From NCBI GenBank assembly GCA_034770075.1, contig JAVJAP010000351.1, forward strand, positions 1 to 64,000: a DNA stretch of 64,000 nt, written 5' to 3'. Below, in pieces: positions 1 to 14,479 of this stretch. The notes under the pieces were generated by a model. That model was not told the DNA's origin, did not search any database, and worked only from the letters and a program-made list of their open reading frames with translations. The translations under genes and the position numbers were made by a program. The stretch is from Aralia elata. Its lineage: Eukaryota; Streptophyta; Magnoliopsida; Apiales; Araliaceae. Position 1 is the first letter of the stretch. Each line of letters opens with the position of its first letter.

Positions 1-2600
1 AAGGAACAAATGAAACAAAAAGAAGGTCTTCCTGAATCATGACTTGTTTGAAATGTACACATCATTTTGAACGCGATAGTGATGAGATTCCTCCTTTTGA
101 TTGGCTAATGATCTAGAACGAAGTTTATATTAGGACTACTAATTAACCTCTTTCTTTGACTAATTGAGAAGGAAACTAACGAAACATTAAGGACAGGCTT
201 CACTAATAATCGTGACTTGTGTGAGATGTTCAAATTGTTTTTAACGCGTTTAGTGATGTGATTGCTCCTTTAGATGCTAATCAAACTCGAACGAAGTAAT
301 AAGGAATCGCGTATCACCTCTTTGTTTGATAATTTGAAGGAAACTAACTAAAAAAATAAGAAGGTCTCCATAAATCGAGACTTGTGGTGAGATGTACACA
401 TCATTTTGAACGCTGATTGTGATGAGATTGCTCCTTTAGATGCTAATCGAACTAGTCGAAGTATTATGATTCCTAATATCCTCTTGTCTTTGATTTTTTG
501 TTGGAAAGTAACGGGCTAACCTATGTAAGAAGGCTCTCCCTAAAATCGAAGACTTGGTGTGTGATAGTGTACACATATTTTGATGGCGATAGTGATAGAG
601 ATTGCTCCTTTAGGATGCTAATCAAACTCGAACGTAGTGTATTAAGACTCCTCTAATCACATCATTCTTTGAATAATTTGAAGGAAACGAACGAAACACT
701 AAGAAGGCTTTACTAAATCGAGACTTGTTGTTGAGTTGTTTCACATTGTTTTGAACGCGATAGTGATGAGATTTGCGCATTTAGATGCTATTCGAACTTG
801 AACGAACAGTAATATGACTCCTAATCACCTCTTTCTTTGACAATTTGAAGGAAACCAAACTTTTTAAACAATAAGAAGGCTTCTCCCTAAATTACATGAC
901 TTGTGTGGAGATGTACACATCGTTTTGAACGCGATTAGTGAAGAAGATTGCCTTCCTTTTGATGGCTAATCACAGAACTAGAACGAAGTAATATGCACTC
1001 CTAATCATCCTCTTTGCTTTGACAATTGGAAGGGAACTAACTAAACAATAAGAAGGGTCTTCTCCTTCCCATAAATCGAGACTTGTTGGTTGAGATTATG
1101 TAACAACATCGTTTTGAACGCGATAGTGATGAGATTGCCTCCTTCTAGATTGCTAATTCAAACTAGAACGAAGTAGTAATATGACTCCTAATCACCTCTT
1201 CTTTGACAATTTGAAGGAAACTAATGAACCAATAAGTAAGGTTCTCCCTAAATCGAAGACCTTTGTGTGAGATGTACACATCGTATTTGAAATGCGATAG
1301 TGATGAGATTGCTCCTTTTGATGCTAATCAAAACTAAAACGAAGTAAATAAAGACTCCTAATCACCTCTTTCTTTGAACAATTTGAAAGGGAAACTAACG
1401 AAAAAATAATAGAAGTGTTCTCCCTAAATACATGAACTTGTGTGAGATGTAACACATCATTTTGAACCCCACACTACGCGATAGTGCTGTGATTTGATCC
1501 TTTAGATGCTAATCAAAACTAGAACGAAGTAATAAGACCTCCTAATCACCTCTTTCGTTTGACAATTTGAAGGAAAACTAACGATAACCAATTAAGAAGG
1601 TCTCCTAAAATCGAGATCTTGTTGTGAGATTGTAACACATCGTTTTTGAACGGCGATAGATGATGAGATTGATCCTTTTGATGCTAATACAAAACTAGGA
1701 AATCGAAGTAATAAGACTCCTAATCACCTCTGTTCTTTGACAATTTGAAGGAAAACTAATACCAATAAGAAGGTCTCCCTAAATCATGACGTGTGTGAGG
1801 AATGTACACATCGTTTTGAACTGCGGATAGTGATGAGATTGCTCCTTCTAGATGCTAATTCAAACTAGAACGAAGTAATAAGACTCCTCTAATCACCTTC
1901 TTTCTTTGACAATTTTGTAAGGAACTTGAATGAAACAATAAGAAGGCTTCCCTAAAAATTCGAGACTTGTGTGAGATGTACTACATCGTTTTGAACGCGG
2001 ATAGTGATGAGATTGCTCCTGTTAGATGCTAACTCAAATCTAGAACGGAAGTAATAAGACTTCCCTAATCACCTCTTTTCTTTGACAATTTGAAGGAAAC
2101 TAACGAAAACAATAAGAAGGATCTCCCCTAAATCGAAGACTTGTGTGAGAGATGTACACACATCGTTTTGAACGCGATAGTGATTGAGATTGCTCCTTTT
2201 GATTTGACTAATCAAACTAGAAACGAAGTAATAAGAACCTCCTAATCACCTTGCATTTCTTTTTTGTACAATTTGAAGGAAATACTAACGAAACAATAAG
2301 AAGGTCTTCCCTAAATCGGACTTGTGTGAAGATGTACACATCGTTTATGAGAACCGCGATAGTGATGAGATTGCTTTCCTTTAGATGCTATTCGTGATGC
2401 TAAATTCAAACCTAGAAACGAAGTTAAATAAGACTACTTAATCTACCTCTTTCTTTGACAATTTGAATGGAAACTAAAGAATTAAATAAGAAGGCTCTTT
2501 CACCTAAATCGAGACTTGTGTGAGATGTACAACATCGTTTTGAAACGCGGGGATAGTGGTAGAGATTGATTGCTCCTTTAGATGCTAATCAAACTAGAAC
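1..2600. other. Indel-rich (probably unpolished) satellite segment
   Basis: Monomers here carry many isolated one- or two-base insertions, doubled letters and a few foreign words (for example a CCCACACTACG run near 1470). From about 2,620 the same repeat becomes clean. The change is abrupt and not tied to monomer class, which fits raw long-read error rather than biological divergence. Confidence 0.75.
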
Positions 2601-5600
2601 GAAGTAATAAAACTCCAAATCACCTCTTTCTTTGATAATTTGAAGGAAACTAACGAAACATTAAGAAGGCTTCCCTAAATCGAGACTTGTGTGAGATGTA
2701 CACATCATTTTGAACGCGATAGTGATGAGATTGCTCTTTTGATGCTAGTCAAACTAGAACGAAGTAATAAGACTCCTAATCACCTCTTTCTTTGACAATT
2801 TGAAGGAAACTAACGAAACAATAAGAAGGTCTCCTTAAATCGAGACTTGTGTGAGATGTACACATCGTTTTGAACGCGATAGTAATGAGATTGCTCCTTC
2901 TGATGCTAATCAAACTAGAACGAAGTAATATTACTTCTAATCACCTGTTTCTTTGACAATTTGAAGGAAACTAACGAAACAATAAGAAGATCTCCCTAAA
3001 TCGAGATTTTTGTGAGATGTACACATCGTTTTGAACGCGATAGTGATGAGATTGCTCCTTTAGATGCTAATCAAACTAGAACGAAGTAATATGACTCATA
3101 ATCACCTCTTTCTTTGACAATTCGAAGGACCTAATGAACCAATAAGTTCTCCCTAAATCGAGACTTGTGTGAGATGTACACATCGTTTTGAACGCGATAG
3201 TGATGAGATTGCTCCTTTTGATGCTAGTCAAACTAGAACGAAGTAATAAGACTCCTAATCACCTCTTTCTTTGACAATTTGAAGGAAACTAACGAAACAA
3301 TAAGAAGGTCTCCCCAAATCGAGACTTGTGTGAGATGTACACATCGTTTTGAACGCCATAGTGATGAGATTGCTCCTTTTGATGCTAATCAAACTAGAAC
3401 GAAGTAATATGACTACTAATCCCCTCTTTCTTTGACAATTTAAAGGAAACGAACGAACAATAAGGTTTCCCTAAATCGAGATTTGTGTGAGATGTACACA
3501 TCATTTTGAACGCGATAGTGATGAGATTGCTCCTTTAGATGCTAATCAAACTAGAACGAAGTAATATGACTCCTAATCACCTCTTTCTTTGACAATTTGA
3601 AGGAAACTAACGAAACAATAAGAAGGTCTCCCTAAATCGAGACTTGTGTGAGATGTACACATCATTTTGAACGCGATAGTGATGAGATTGCTCCTTCTAA
3701 ATGCTAATCAAACTAGAACGAAGTAATAAGACTCCTAATCACCTCTTTCTTTGACAATTTGAAGGAAACTAACGAAACAATAAGAAGGTCTCCCTAAATC
3801 GAGACTTGTGTGAGATGTACACATCATTTTGAACGCGATAGTGATGAGATTGCTCCTTTAGATGCTAATCAAACTAGAACGAAGTAATAAGACTCCTAAT
3901 CACCTCTTTCTTTGATAATTTGAAGGAACTAACGAAACAATAAGAACGTCTACCATAAACTAGACTTGTGTGAGATGTACACATCGTTTTGAACGCGATA
4001 GTGATGAGATTGCTCCTTTAGATGCTAATCAAACTAGAACGAAGTAATAAGACTCCAAATCACCTCTTTCTTTGACAATTTGAAGGAACTAATGAACCAA
4101 TAAGAAGGTCTCCCTAAATCGAGACTTGTGTGAGATGTACACATCGTTTTGAACGCGATAGTGATGAGATTGCTCCTTTTGATGCTTATCAAACTAGAAC
4201 GAAGTAATAAGACTCCTAATCACCTCTTTCTTTGACAATTTGAAGGAAACTAACGAAACAATAAGAAGGCTTCCCTAAATCGAGACTTGTGTGAGATGTA
4301 CACATCATTTTGAACGCGATAGTGATGAGATTGCTCCTTTAGATACTAATCAAACTAGAAAAAAGTAATATGACTCCTAATCCCCTCTTTTTTTGACAAT
4401 TTGAAGGAAACTAACGAAACAATAAGAAGGCTTCCCTAAATCGAAACTTGTGTGAGATGTACACATCGTTTTGAACGCGATAGTGATGAGATTGCTCCTT
4501 CTGATGCTAATCAAACTAGAACGAAGTAATAAGACTCCTAATAACCTCTTTCTTTGACAATTTGAAGGAAATTAACGAAATAATAAGAAGGTCTTTCTAA
4601 ATCGAGACTTGTGTGAGATGTACACATCGTTTTGAAGATAGTGATGAGAATGCACCTTTTGATGCTAGTCAAACTTGAACGAAGTAATAAGACTCCTAAT
4701 CACCTCTTTCTTTGACAATTTATAAGAACTAATGAACCAATAAAAAGGTCTCCCAAAATCAAGACTTGTGTGAGATGTACACATCGTTTTGAACGCGATA
4801 GTGATGAATTGCTCTTTTGATGCTAGTCAAACTAGAACGAAGTAATAAACTCCTAATCACCTCTTTCTTTGACAATTTGAAGGAAACTAACGAAACAATA
4901 AGAAGGTTTCCCTAAATCGAGACTTGTGTGAGATGTACACATCATTTTGAACGCGATAGTGATGAGATTGCTCTTTTGATGCTAGTCAAACTAGAACGAA
5001 GTAATAAGACTCCTAATCACCTCTTTCTTTGACAATTTGAAGGAACTAATGAACCAATAAGAAGGTCTCCCTAAATCGAGACTTGTGTGAGATGTACACA
5101 TCGTTTTGAACGCGATAGTGATGAGATTGCTCATTTAGATTCAAATCAAACTAGAACGAAGTAATAAGACTCCTAATCACCTCTTTCTTTGACAATTTGA
5201 ATGAAACTAACAAAACAATAAGAAGGTCTCCCTAAATCGAGACTTGTGTGAGATGTACACATCGTTTTGAACGCTATAGTGATGAGATTGCTCCTTTAGA
5301 TGCTAATCAAACTAGAACGAAGTAATATGACTCCTAATCACCTCTTTCTTTGACAATTTGAAGGAAACTAACGAAACAATAAGAAGGCTTCCCTAAATCG
5401 AGACTTGTGTGAGATGTACACATCGTTTTGAACGCGATAGTGATGAGATTGCTCCTTTTGATGCTAATCAAACTAGAACGAAGTAATAAGACTCCTAATC
5501 ACCTCTTTCTTTGACAATTTGAAGGAAACTAACGAAACAATAAGAAGGCTTCCCTAAATCGAGACTTGTGTGAGATGTACACATCGTTTTGAACGCGATA

Positions 5601-8600
5601 GTGATGAGATTGCTCCTTTAGATGCTAATCAAACTAGAACGAAGTAATAAGACTCCTAATCACCTCTTTCTTTGACAATATGAAGGAAACTAACGAAACA
5701 ATAAGAAGGTCTCCCTAAATCGAGAATTAGTGAGATGTACACATCATTTTGAACGCGATAGTGATGAGATTGCTCCTTTTGATGCTAATCAAACTAGAAC
5801 GAAGTAATAAGACTCCTAATCACCTCTTTCTTTGACAATTTGAAGGAACTAATGAACCAATAAGAAGGTCTCCCTAAATCAAGACTTGTGTGAGATGTAC
5901 ACATCGTTTTGAACGCGATAGTGATGAGATGCGTCCTTTTGATGCTAGTCAAACTAGAACGAAGTAATAAGACTCCTAATCACCTCTTTCTTTGACAATT
6001 TGAAGGAAACTAACGAAACAATAAGAAGGCTTCCCTAAATCGAGACTTGTGTGAGATGTACACATCGTTTTGAACGCGATAGTGATGAGATTGCTCCTTT
6101 TGATGCTAGTCAAACTAGAACGAAGTAATAAGACTCCTAATCACCTCTTTCTTTGACAATTTGAAGGAAACTAACGAAACAATAAGAAGGTCTCCCTAAA
6201 TCGAGACTTGTGTGAGATGTACACATCATTTTGAACGCGATAGTGATGAGATTGCTCCTTTTGATGCTAATCAAACTAGAACGAAGTAATAAGAATCCTA
6301 ATCACCTCTTTCTTTGACAATTTGAAGGAAACTAACGAAACAATAAGAAGGTCTCCCTAAATCGAGACTTGTGTGAGATGTACAAATCGTTTTGAACGCG
6401 ATAGTGATGAGATTGCTCCTTTAGATGCTAATCAAACTAGAACGAAGTAATATGACTCCTAATCACCTCTTTCTTTGACAATTTGAAGGAAACTAACGAA
6501 ACAATAAGAAGGTCTCCCTAAATCGAGACTTGTGTGAGATGTACACATCGTTTTGAACGCGATAGTGATGAGATTGCTCCTTTTGATGCTAATCAAAGTA
6601 GAACGAAGTAATAATGACTCCTAATCACCTCTTTTCTTTGACAATTTGAAGGAATACTAACGAAACAATAAGAAGGTCTCCCTAAATCAAGACTTGTGTG
6701 AGATGTACACATCATTTTTGGACGCGATAGTGATGAGATTATGCTCCCTTTAGATGCTAATCAAACTAGAACGAAGTAATAAGACTCCTAATCACCTCTT
6801 TCTTTGACAATTTGAAGGAAACTAACGAAACAATAAGAAGGTCTCCCTAAAATCTAGACTTGTGTGAGATGGTACACATCGTTTTGAACGCGATAGTGAT
6901 GAGATTGCTCCTTTAGATGCTAATCAAACTAGAACGAAGTAATAAGACTCCTAATCACCTCTTTCTTTTGACAATTTGAAGGAAACTAATGAAACAATAA
7001 GAAGGTCTCCCTAAATCGAGACTTGTGTGAGATGTACACATCGTTTTGAACGCGATAGTGATGAGATTGCTCCTTTTGATGCTAGTCAACTAGAACGAAG
7101 TAATAAGGCTCCTAATCACCTCTTTCTTTGATAATTTGAAGGAAACTAACGAAACAATAAGAAGGCTTCCCTAAATCGAGACTTGTGTGAGATGTACACA
7201 TCATTTTTGAACGGGATAGTGACGAGATTGCTCCTTTATATGCTAATCAAACTAGAACGAAGTAATAAGACTCCTAATCACCTCTTTTCTTTGACAATTT
7301 GAAGGAAACTAACGAAACAATAAGAAGGTCTCCCTAAATCGAGACTTGTGTGAGATGTACACATCGTTTTGAACGCGATAGTGATGAGATTGCTCCTTTA
7401 GATGCTAATCAAAATAGAACGAAGTAATAAGACTCAAAATTACCTCTTTCTTTGACAATTTGAAGGAAAACTAACGAAACAATAAGAAGGTCCTCCCTAA
7501 ATCGAGACTTGTGTGAGATGTACACATCGTTTTGAACGCGATAGTGATGAGATTGCTCCTTTTAGATGCTAATCAAAATAGAACGAAGTTATATGCCTCC
7601 TTATCACCTCTTTCTTTGACAATTTGAAGGAAACTAACGAAACAATAAGAAGGTCTCCCTAAATCAAGACTTGTGTGAGATGTACACATCGTTTTGAACG
7701 TGATAGTGATGAGATTGCTCCTTTAGATGCTAATCAAACTAGAACGAAGTAATAAGAATCCTAATCACCTCTTTCTTTGACAATTTGAAGGAAACTAACG
7801 AAACAATAAGAAGGTCTCCCTAAATCAAGACTTGTGTGAGATGTACACATCGTTTTGAACGCGATAGTGATGAGATTGCTCCTTTAGATGCTAATCAAAC
7901 TAGAACGAAGTAATAAGACTCCTAATCACCTCTTTCTTTGACAATTTGAAGGAAACTAATGAACAAATAATAAGATCTCCCTAAATCGAGAATTGTGTGA
8001 GATGTACACATCGTTTTGAACGCGATAGTGATGATATTGCTCCTTTAGATGCTAATCAAACTAGAACGAAGTAATATGACTCCTAATCACCTCTTTCTTT
8101 GACAATTTGAAGGAAACTAACGAAACAATAAGAAGGTCTCCCTAAATCGAGACTTGTGTGAGATGTACACATCATTTTGAACGCGATAGTGATGAGATTG
8201 CTCCTTTTGATGCTAATCAAACTAGAACGAAGTAATAAGACTCCTAATCACCTCTTTCTTTGACAATTTGAAGGAACTAATGAACCAATAAGAAGGCTTC
8301 CCTAAATCAAGACTTGTGTGAGATGTACACATTTTTTTGAACGCGATAGTGATGTGATTAATCCCTTAGATGCTAATTAAGTAGAACGAAGTAATAAGAC
8401 TCCTAATCACCTCTTTCTTTGACAATTTGAAGGAAACTAACGAAACAATAAGAAGGTCTCCCTAAATCGAGACTTGTGTGAGATGTACACATCGTTTTGA
8501 ACGCGATAGTGATGAGATTGCTCCTTTAGATGCTAATCAAACTAGAACGAAGTAATAAGACTCCTAATCACCTCTTTCTTTGACAAATTGAAGGAAACTA

Positions 8601-9799
8601 ACGAAACAATAAGAAGGTCTCCCTAAATCGAGACTTGTGTGTGATGTACACAAAGTTTTGAACGCGATAGTGTGATTGCTCCTTTAGATGCTAATCAAAC
8701 TAGAACGAAGTAATATGACTCCTAATCACATCTTTCTGTGACAATTTGAAGGAAACTAACGAAACAATAAGAAGGTCTCCCGAAATCGAGACTTGTGTGA
8801 GATGTACACATCGTTTTGAACGCGATAGTGATGAGATTGCTCCTTTAGATGCTAATCAAACTAGAACGAAGTAATAAGACTCCTAATCACCTCTTTCTTT
8901 GACAATTTGAAGGAACTAATGAACCAATAACAAGGTCTCCCTAAATCAAGACTTGTGTGAGATGTACACATCGTTTGAACGCGATAGTAATGAGATTGCT
9001 CCTTTAGATGCTAATCAAACTAGAACGACGTAATAAAACTCCTAATCACTTGTTTCTTTGACAATTTGAAGGAAACTAACAAAACAATAAGAAGGTCTCC
9101 CTAAATCGAGACTAGTGTGAGATGTACACATCGTTTTTGAACGCGATAGTGATGAGATTGCTCATTTAGATTCTAATCAAACTAGAACGAAGTAATAAGA
9201 CTCCTAATCACCTCTTTCTTTGACAATTTGAATGAAACTAACGAAACAATAGGAAGGTCTCCCTAAATCGAGACTTGTGTGAGATGTACACATCGTTTTG
9301 AACGCGATAGTGATGAGATTGCTCCTTCTGATGCTAATCAAACTAGAACGAAGTAATAAGACTCCTAATCACATCTGTCTTTGACAATTTGAAGGAAACT
9401 AACGAAACAATAAGAAGGTCTCCCTAAATCGAGACTTGTGTGAGATGTACACATCGTTTTGAAGGCGATAGTGATGAGATTGTTCCTTTAGATGCTAATC
9501 AAACTAGAACGAAGTAATATGACTCCTAATCACCTCTTTCTTTGACAATTTGAAGGAAACGAACGAAACAATAAGAAGGTCTCCCTAAATCAAGACTTGT
9601 GTGAGATGTACACATCGTTTTGAAGGCGATAGTGATGAGATTGCTCCTTTAGATGCTAATCAAACTAGAATGAAGTAATATGACTCCTAATCACCTCTTT
9701 CTTTGACAATTTGAAGGAAACTAACGAAACAATAAGAAGGTCTCCCTAAATCGAGACTTGTGTGAGATGTACACATCGTTTTGAACGCGATAGTGATGA

Positions 9800-11380
9800 G
9801 ATTGCTCCTTTAGATGCTTAATCAAACTAGAACGAAGTAATAAGACTCCTAATCACCTCTTTCTTTGACAATTTGAAGGAAACTAACCGAAACAATAAGA
9901 AGGTCTCCCTAAATCAAGACTTGTGTGAGATGTACACATTCATTTTGAACGCGATAGTTGATGAGGTTTATGCTCCTTTTTGATGCTAAGCAAACTAGAA
10001 CGAAGTAATACAGACTCCCATAAGCACCATCTTTCTTTGACAATTTGGAAGGCAAACTAAACAAAAACAATAAGAAGGTTCCTCCCTAAATCGAGACTTG
10101 TGTGAGAATGTTATCACCATCGTTTTGAACGCGATAGTGATTGAGGATTCGCACCTTTTGGTATGCTCAATCAAACTAGAACGAAGTTAATAAACTCCTA
10201 ATCACCTCTTTCTTTGACAATTTTGAAAGAAACCTAATGAAACAATAAGAAGGGTCTCCCCTAAATCAAGACTTTGTGTTGAGAATTGTAACACATTGTT
10301 TTAGGGGGGGAGTGAACAGCGATAGGTGATGAGATTGCTCCTTCTGATGCTAAATCAAACTAGAAACGAAGTAATAAGACTCCTAATTCACCTACTTTCT
10401 TTGATAATTTGAAGGAAACTAACGCAACAATAAGCAGAGCTTCGCCAAAATGCGAGACTTGTGTGAGTATGTAACTACATCCATTTTGAACGCGATAGTA
10501 GATGAGAATTGCTCCTTTTGATGCTAGTCCAAACTAGTAACGAAGTAATAAGGTACTCCTAATCACCTCTTTTGTCTTTGATAATTTTGAAGGAAACTAA
10601 TGAAACAATAAGAAAGGTCTCCCTACAATCGAGACCTTGTGTGAGATGTAACACATCGTTTTGAACGGCGATAGGTGATGAGATTTGCTCCTTTAGATGC
10701 TAATGCAAAACTAGAACGAAAGTAATAAGACTCCTAATCACCTCTTTCTTTGACAATTTGAAGAGAAACTAACGAAACCAATAAGAAGGATACTCACCAT
10801 AAATCAAGACTTGTGTGAGATTGTTAACACAATCGTTTTTCAAACGCGATAGTTGATGAGATTGCACCTTTAGATGCTAATCAAAACTAGAAAACGAAGT
10901 AATAAGACTCCTTAAATCACCCTCTTTCTTTGAGACAAATATTGAATGGAACTAATGAAACAATAAGAAGGTCTCCCTAAATCAAGACTTGTGTGAGATG
11001 TACACAGTCGTTTTGAACCGCGATAGTGATGAGATTGCCTCCTTTTAGATGCTAATCAAACTAGAACGAAGTAACTAAAAGAAACTCCTAAGTCACCTCT
11101 TTCTTTGAACAATTTGAAGGAAACTAAACGAAACAATAAGAAGGTTTCCCTAAATCGAGAACTTCTGTGTAGAGTATGTAGCACACATCATTTTGGAAAC
11201 GAGCCCGATAGTGATGAGATTGCCTCCTTTTGATGCTAGTCAAACTAGAACGAAGTAAATAAGACCTACCACTAATCACCATCTTGTCTTTGACAATTTT
11301 TGAAGGAAACTAACGAAACAATAAGAAGGTCTCCCTAAATCGGAGAACTTCTGTGGTGAGAATGTACACATCGTTTTGAA
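9800..11380. other. Indel-rich satellite segment
   Basis: A second block with dense single-base insertions, including a seven-G run near 10,304, lies between clean monomers on both sides. The underlying monomers belong to the left-hand variant class. It is probably a sequencing or consensus artefact. Confidence 0.7.
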
Positions 11381-14300
11381 CGCGATAGTGATGAGATTGC
11401 TCTTTTGATGCTAATCAAACTAGAACGAAGTAATAAGACTCCTAATCACCTCTTTCTTTGACAATTTGAAGGAAACTAACGAAATAATAAGAAGGTCTCC
11501 CTAAATCGAGACTTGTGTGAGATGTACACATCGTTTTGAACGCGATAGTGATGAGATTGCTCCTTTAGATGCTAATCAAACTAGAACGAAGTAATATAAC
11601 TCCTAATCACCTCTTTCTTTGACAATTTGAAGGAACTAATGAACCAATAAGAAGGTCTCCCTATATCGAGACTTGTGTGAGATGTACACGTCATTTTGAA
11701 CGCGATAGTGATGAATTGCTCTTTTGATGCTAGTCAAACTAGAACGAAGTAATAAACTCCTAATCACCTCTTTCTTTGACAATTTGAAGGAAACTAAGGA
11801 ACAATAAGAAGGTTTCCCTAAATCGAAACTTGTGTGAGATGTACACATCATTTTGAACGCGATAGTGATGAGATTGCTCTTTTGATGCTAGTCAAACTAC
11901 AACGAAGTAATAAGACTCCTAATCACCTCTTTCTTTGACAATTTGAAGGAAACTAACGAAACAATAAGAAGGTTTCCCTAAATCGAGACTTGTGTGAAAT
12001 GTACACATCATTTTGAACACGATAGTGATGAGATTGCTCCTTTTGATGCTAGTCAAACTAGAACGAAGTAATAAGACTCCTAATCACCTCTTTCTTTGAC
12101 AATTTGAAGGAAACTAATGAAACAATAAGAAGGTCTCCCTAAATCGAGACTTGTGTGAGATGTACACATCGTTTTGAACGCGATAGTGATGAGATTGCTC
12201 CTTTTGATGCTAATCAAACTAGAACGAAGTAATAAGACTCCTAATCACCTCTTTCTTTGACAATTTGAAGGAAACTAACGAAACAATAAGAAGGCTTCCC
12301 TAAATCGAGACTTGTGTGAGATGTACACATCATTTTGAACGCGATAGTGATGAGATTGCTCCTTCTGATGCTAATCAAACTAGAACGAAGTAATAAGACT
12401 CCTAATCACCTCTTTTTTTGACAATTTAAAGGAAACTAACGAAACAATAAGAAGGTCTCCCTAAATCGAGACTTGTGTGAGATGTACACATCGTTTTGAA
12501 CGAGATACTGATGAGATTGCTCCTTCTGATGCTTATCAATCTAGAACGAAGTAATAAGACTCCTAAACAATTTGAAGGAAACTAACGAAACAATAAAAAG
12601 GCTTCCCTAAATCGAGACTTGTGTGAGATGTACACATCGTTTTGAACGCGATAGTGATGAGATTGCTCCTTTAGATGCTAATCAAACTAGAACGAAGTAA
12701 TAAGACTCCTAATCACCTTTTTCTTTGACAATTTGAAGGAACTAATGAACCAATAAAAAGGTCTCCCTAAATCGAGACTTGTGTGAGATGTCACACATTG
12801 TTTTGAACGCGATAGATAAGAGATTGCTCCTTTTGATGCTAATCAAACTAGAACGAAGTAATAAGACTCCTAATCACCTCTTTCTTTGATAATTTGAAGG
12901 AAACTAACGAAACAATAAGAAGGCTTCCCTAAATCGAGACTTGTGTGAGATGTACACATCGTTTTGAACGCGATAGTGATGAGATTGCTCCTTTTGATGC
13001 TAATCAAACTAGAACGAAGTAATAAGACTTCTAATCACCTCTTTCGTTGACAATTTGAAAGAAACTAATGAAACAATAAGAAGGTCTCCCTAAATCGAGA
13101 CTTGTGTGAGATGTACACATCATTTTGAACGCGATAGTGATGAGATTGCTCCTTCTGATGCTAATCAAACTAGAACGAAGTAATGAGACTCCTAATCACC
13201 TCTTTCTTTGACAATTTGAAGGAAACTAACGAAACAACAATAAGGTCTCCCTAAATAGAGACTTGTGTGAGATGTACACATCGTTTTGGACGCGATAGTG
13301 ATGAGATTGCTCCTTTTAATGCTAGTCAAACTAGAACGAAGTAATAAGACTTCTAATCACCTCTTTCTTTGACAATTTGAAGGAAACTAACGAAATAATA
13401 AGAAGGCTTCCCTAAATTGAGACTTGTGTGAGATGTACACATCGTTTTGAACGCCATAGTGATGAGATTGCTCCTTTTGATGCTAGTCAAACTAGAACGC
13501 AGTAATAAGACTCCTAATCACCTCTTTCTTTGACCATTTGAAGGAACTAACGAAAAAATTCGAAGGTCTCCCTAAATCAAGACTTGTGTGAAATGTACAC
13601 ATCGTTTTGAACGCGATAGTGATGAGATTGCTCCTTTAGATGCTAATCAAAATAGAACGAAGTAATATGACTCATAATCAACTCTTTCTTTGATAATTTG
13701 AAGGAAACTAATGAAACCAATAAGAAGGTCTCCCTAAATCAAGACTTGTTGAGATGTACACATCATTTTGAACGCGATAGTGATGAGATTGCACCTTTTG
13801 ATGCTAATCCAAACTAGAACAAAGTAATAAGACTCCTAATCACCTCTTTCTTTGACAATTTGAAGTAAACTAACGAAACAATAAGAAGGCTTCCCTAAAT
13901 CGAGACTTGTGTGAGATGTACACATCGTTTTGAATGCGATAGTGATGAGATTGCTCCTTTTGATGCTAATCAAACTAGAACGAAGTAATAAGACTCCTAA
14001 TCAACCCTTTCTTTGATAATTTGAAGGAGACTAACGAAACAATAAGAAGGTCTCCCTAAATCGAGACTTGTGTGAGATGTACACATCATTTTGAACGCGA
14101 TAGTGATGAGATTGCTCCTTCTGATGCTAATCAAACTAGAACGAAGTAATAAGACTCCTAATCACCTCTTTCTTTGACAATTTGAAGGAAACTAACGAAA
14201 CAATAAGAAGGTCTCCCTAAATCGAGACTTGTGTGAGATGTACACATCGTTTTGAACGCGATAGTGATGAGATTGCTCCTTTAGATGCTAATCAAACTAG

Positions 14301-14479
14301 AACGAAGTAATATGAATCCTAATCACCTCTTTCTTTGAACAATAAGAAGGTCTCCCTAAATCAAGACTTGTGTGAGATGTACACATCGTTTTGAACGCGA
14401 TAGTGATGAGATTGCTCCTTTAGATGCTAATCAAACTAGAACGAAGTAATATGACTTCTAATTACCTCTTTCCTTAACA

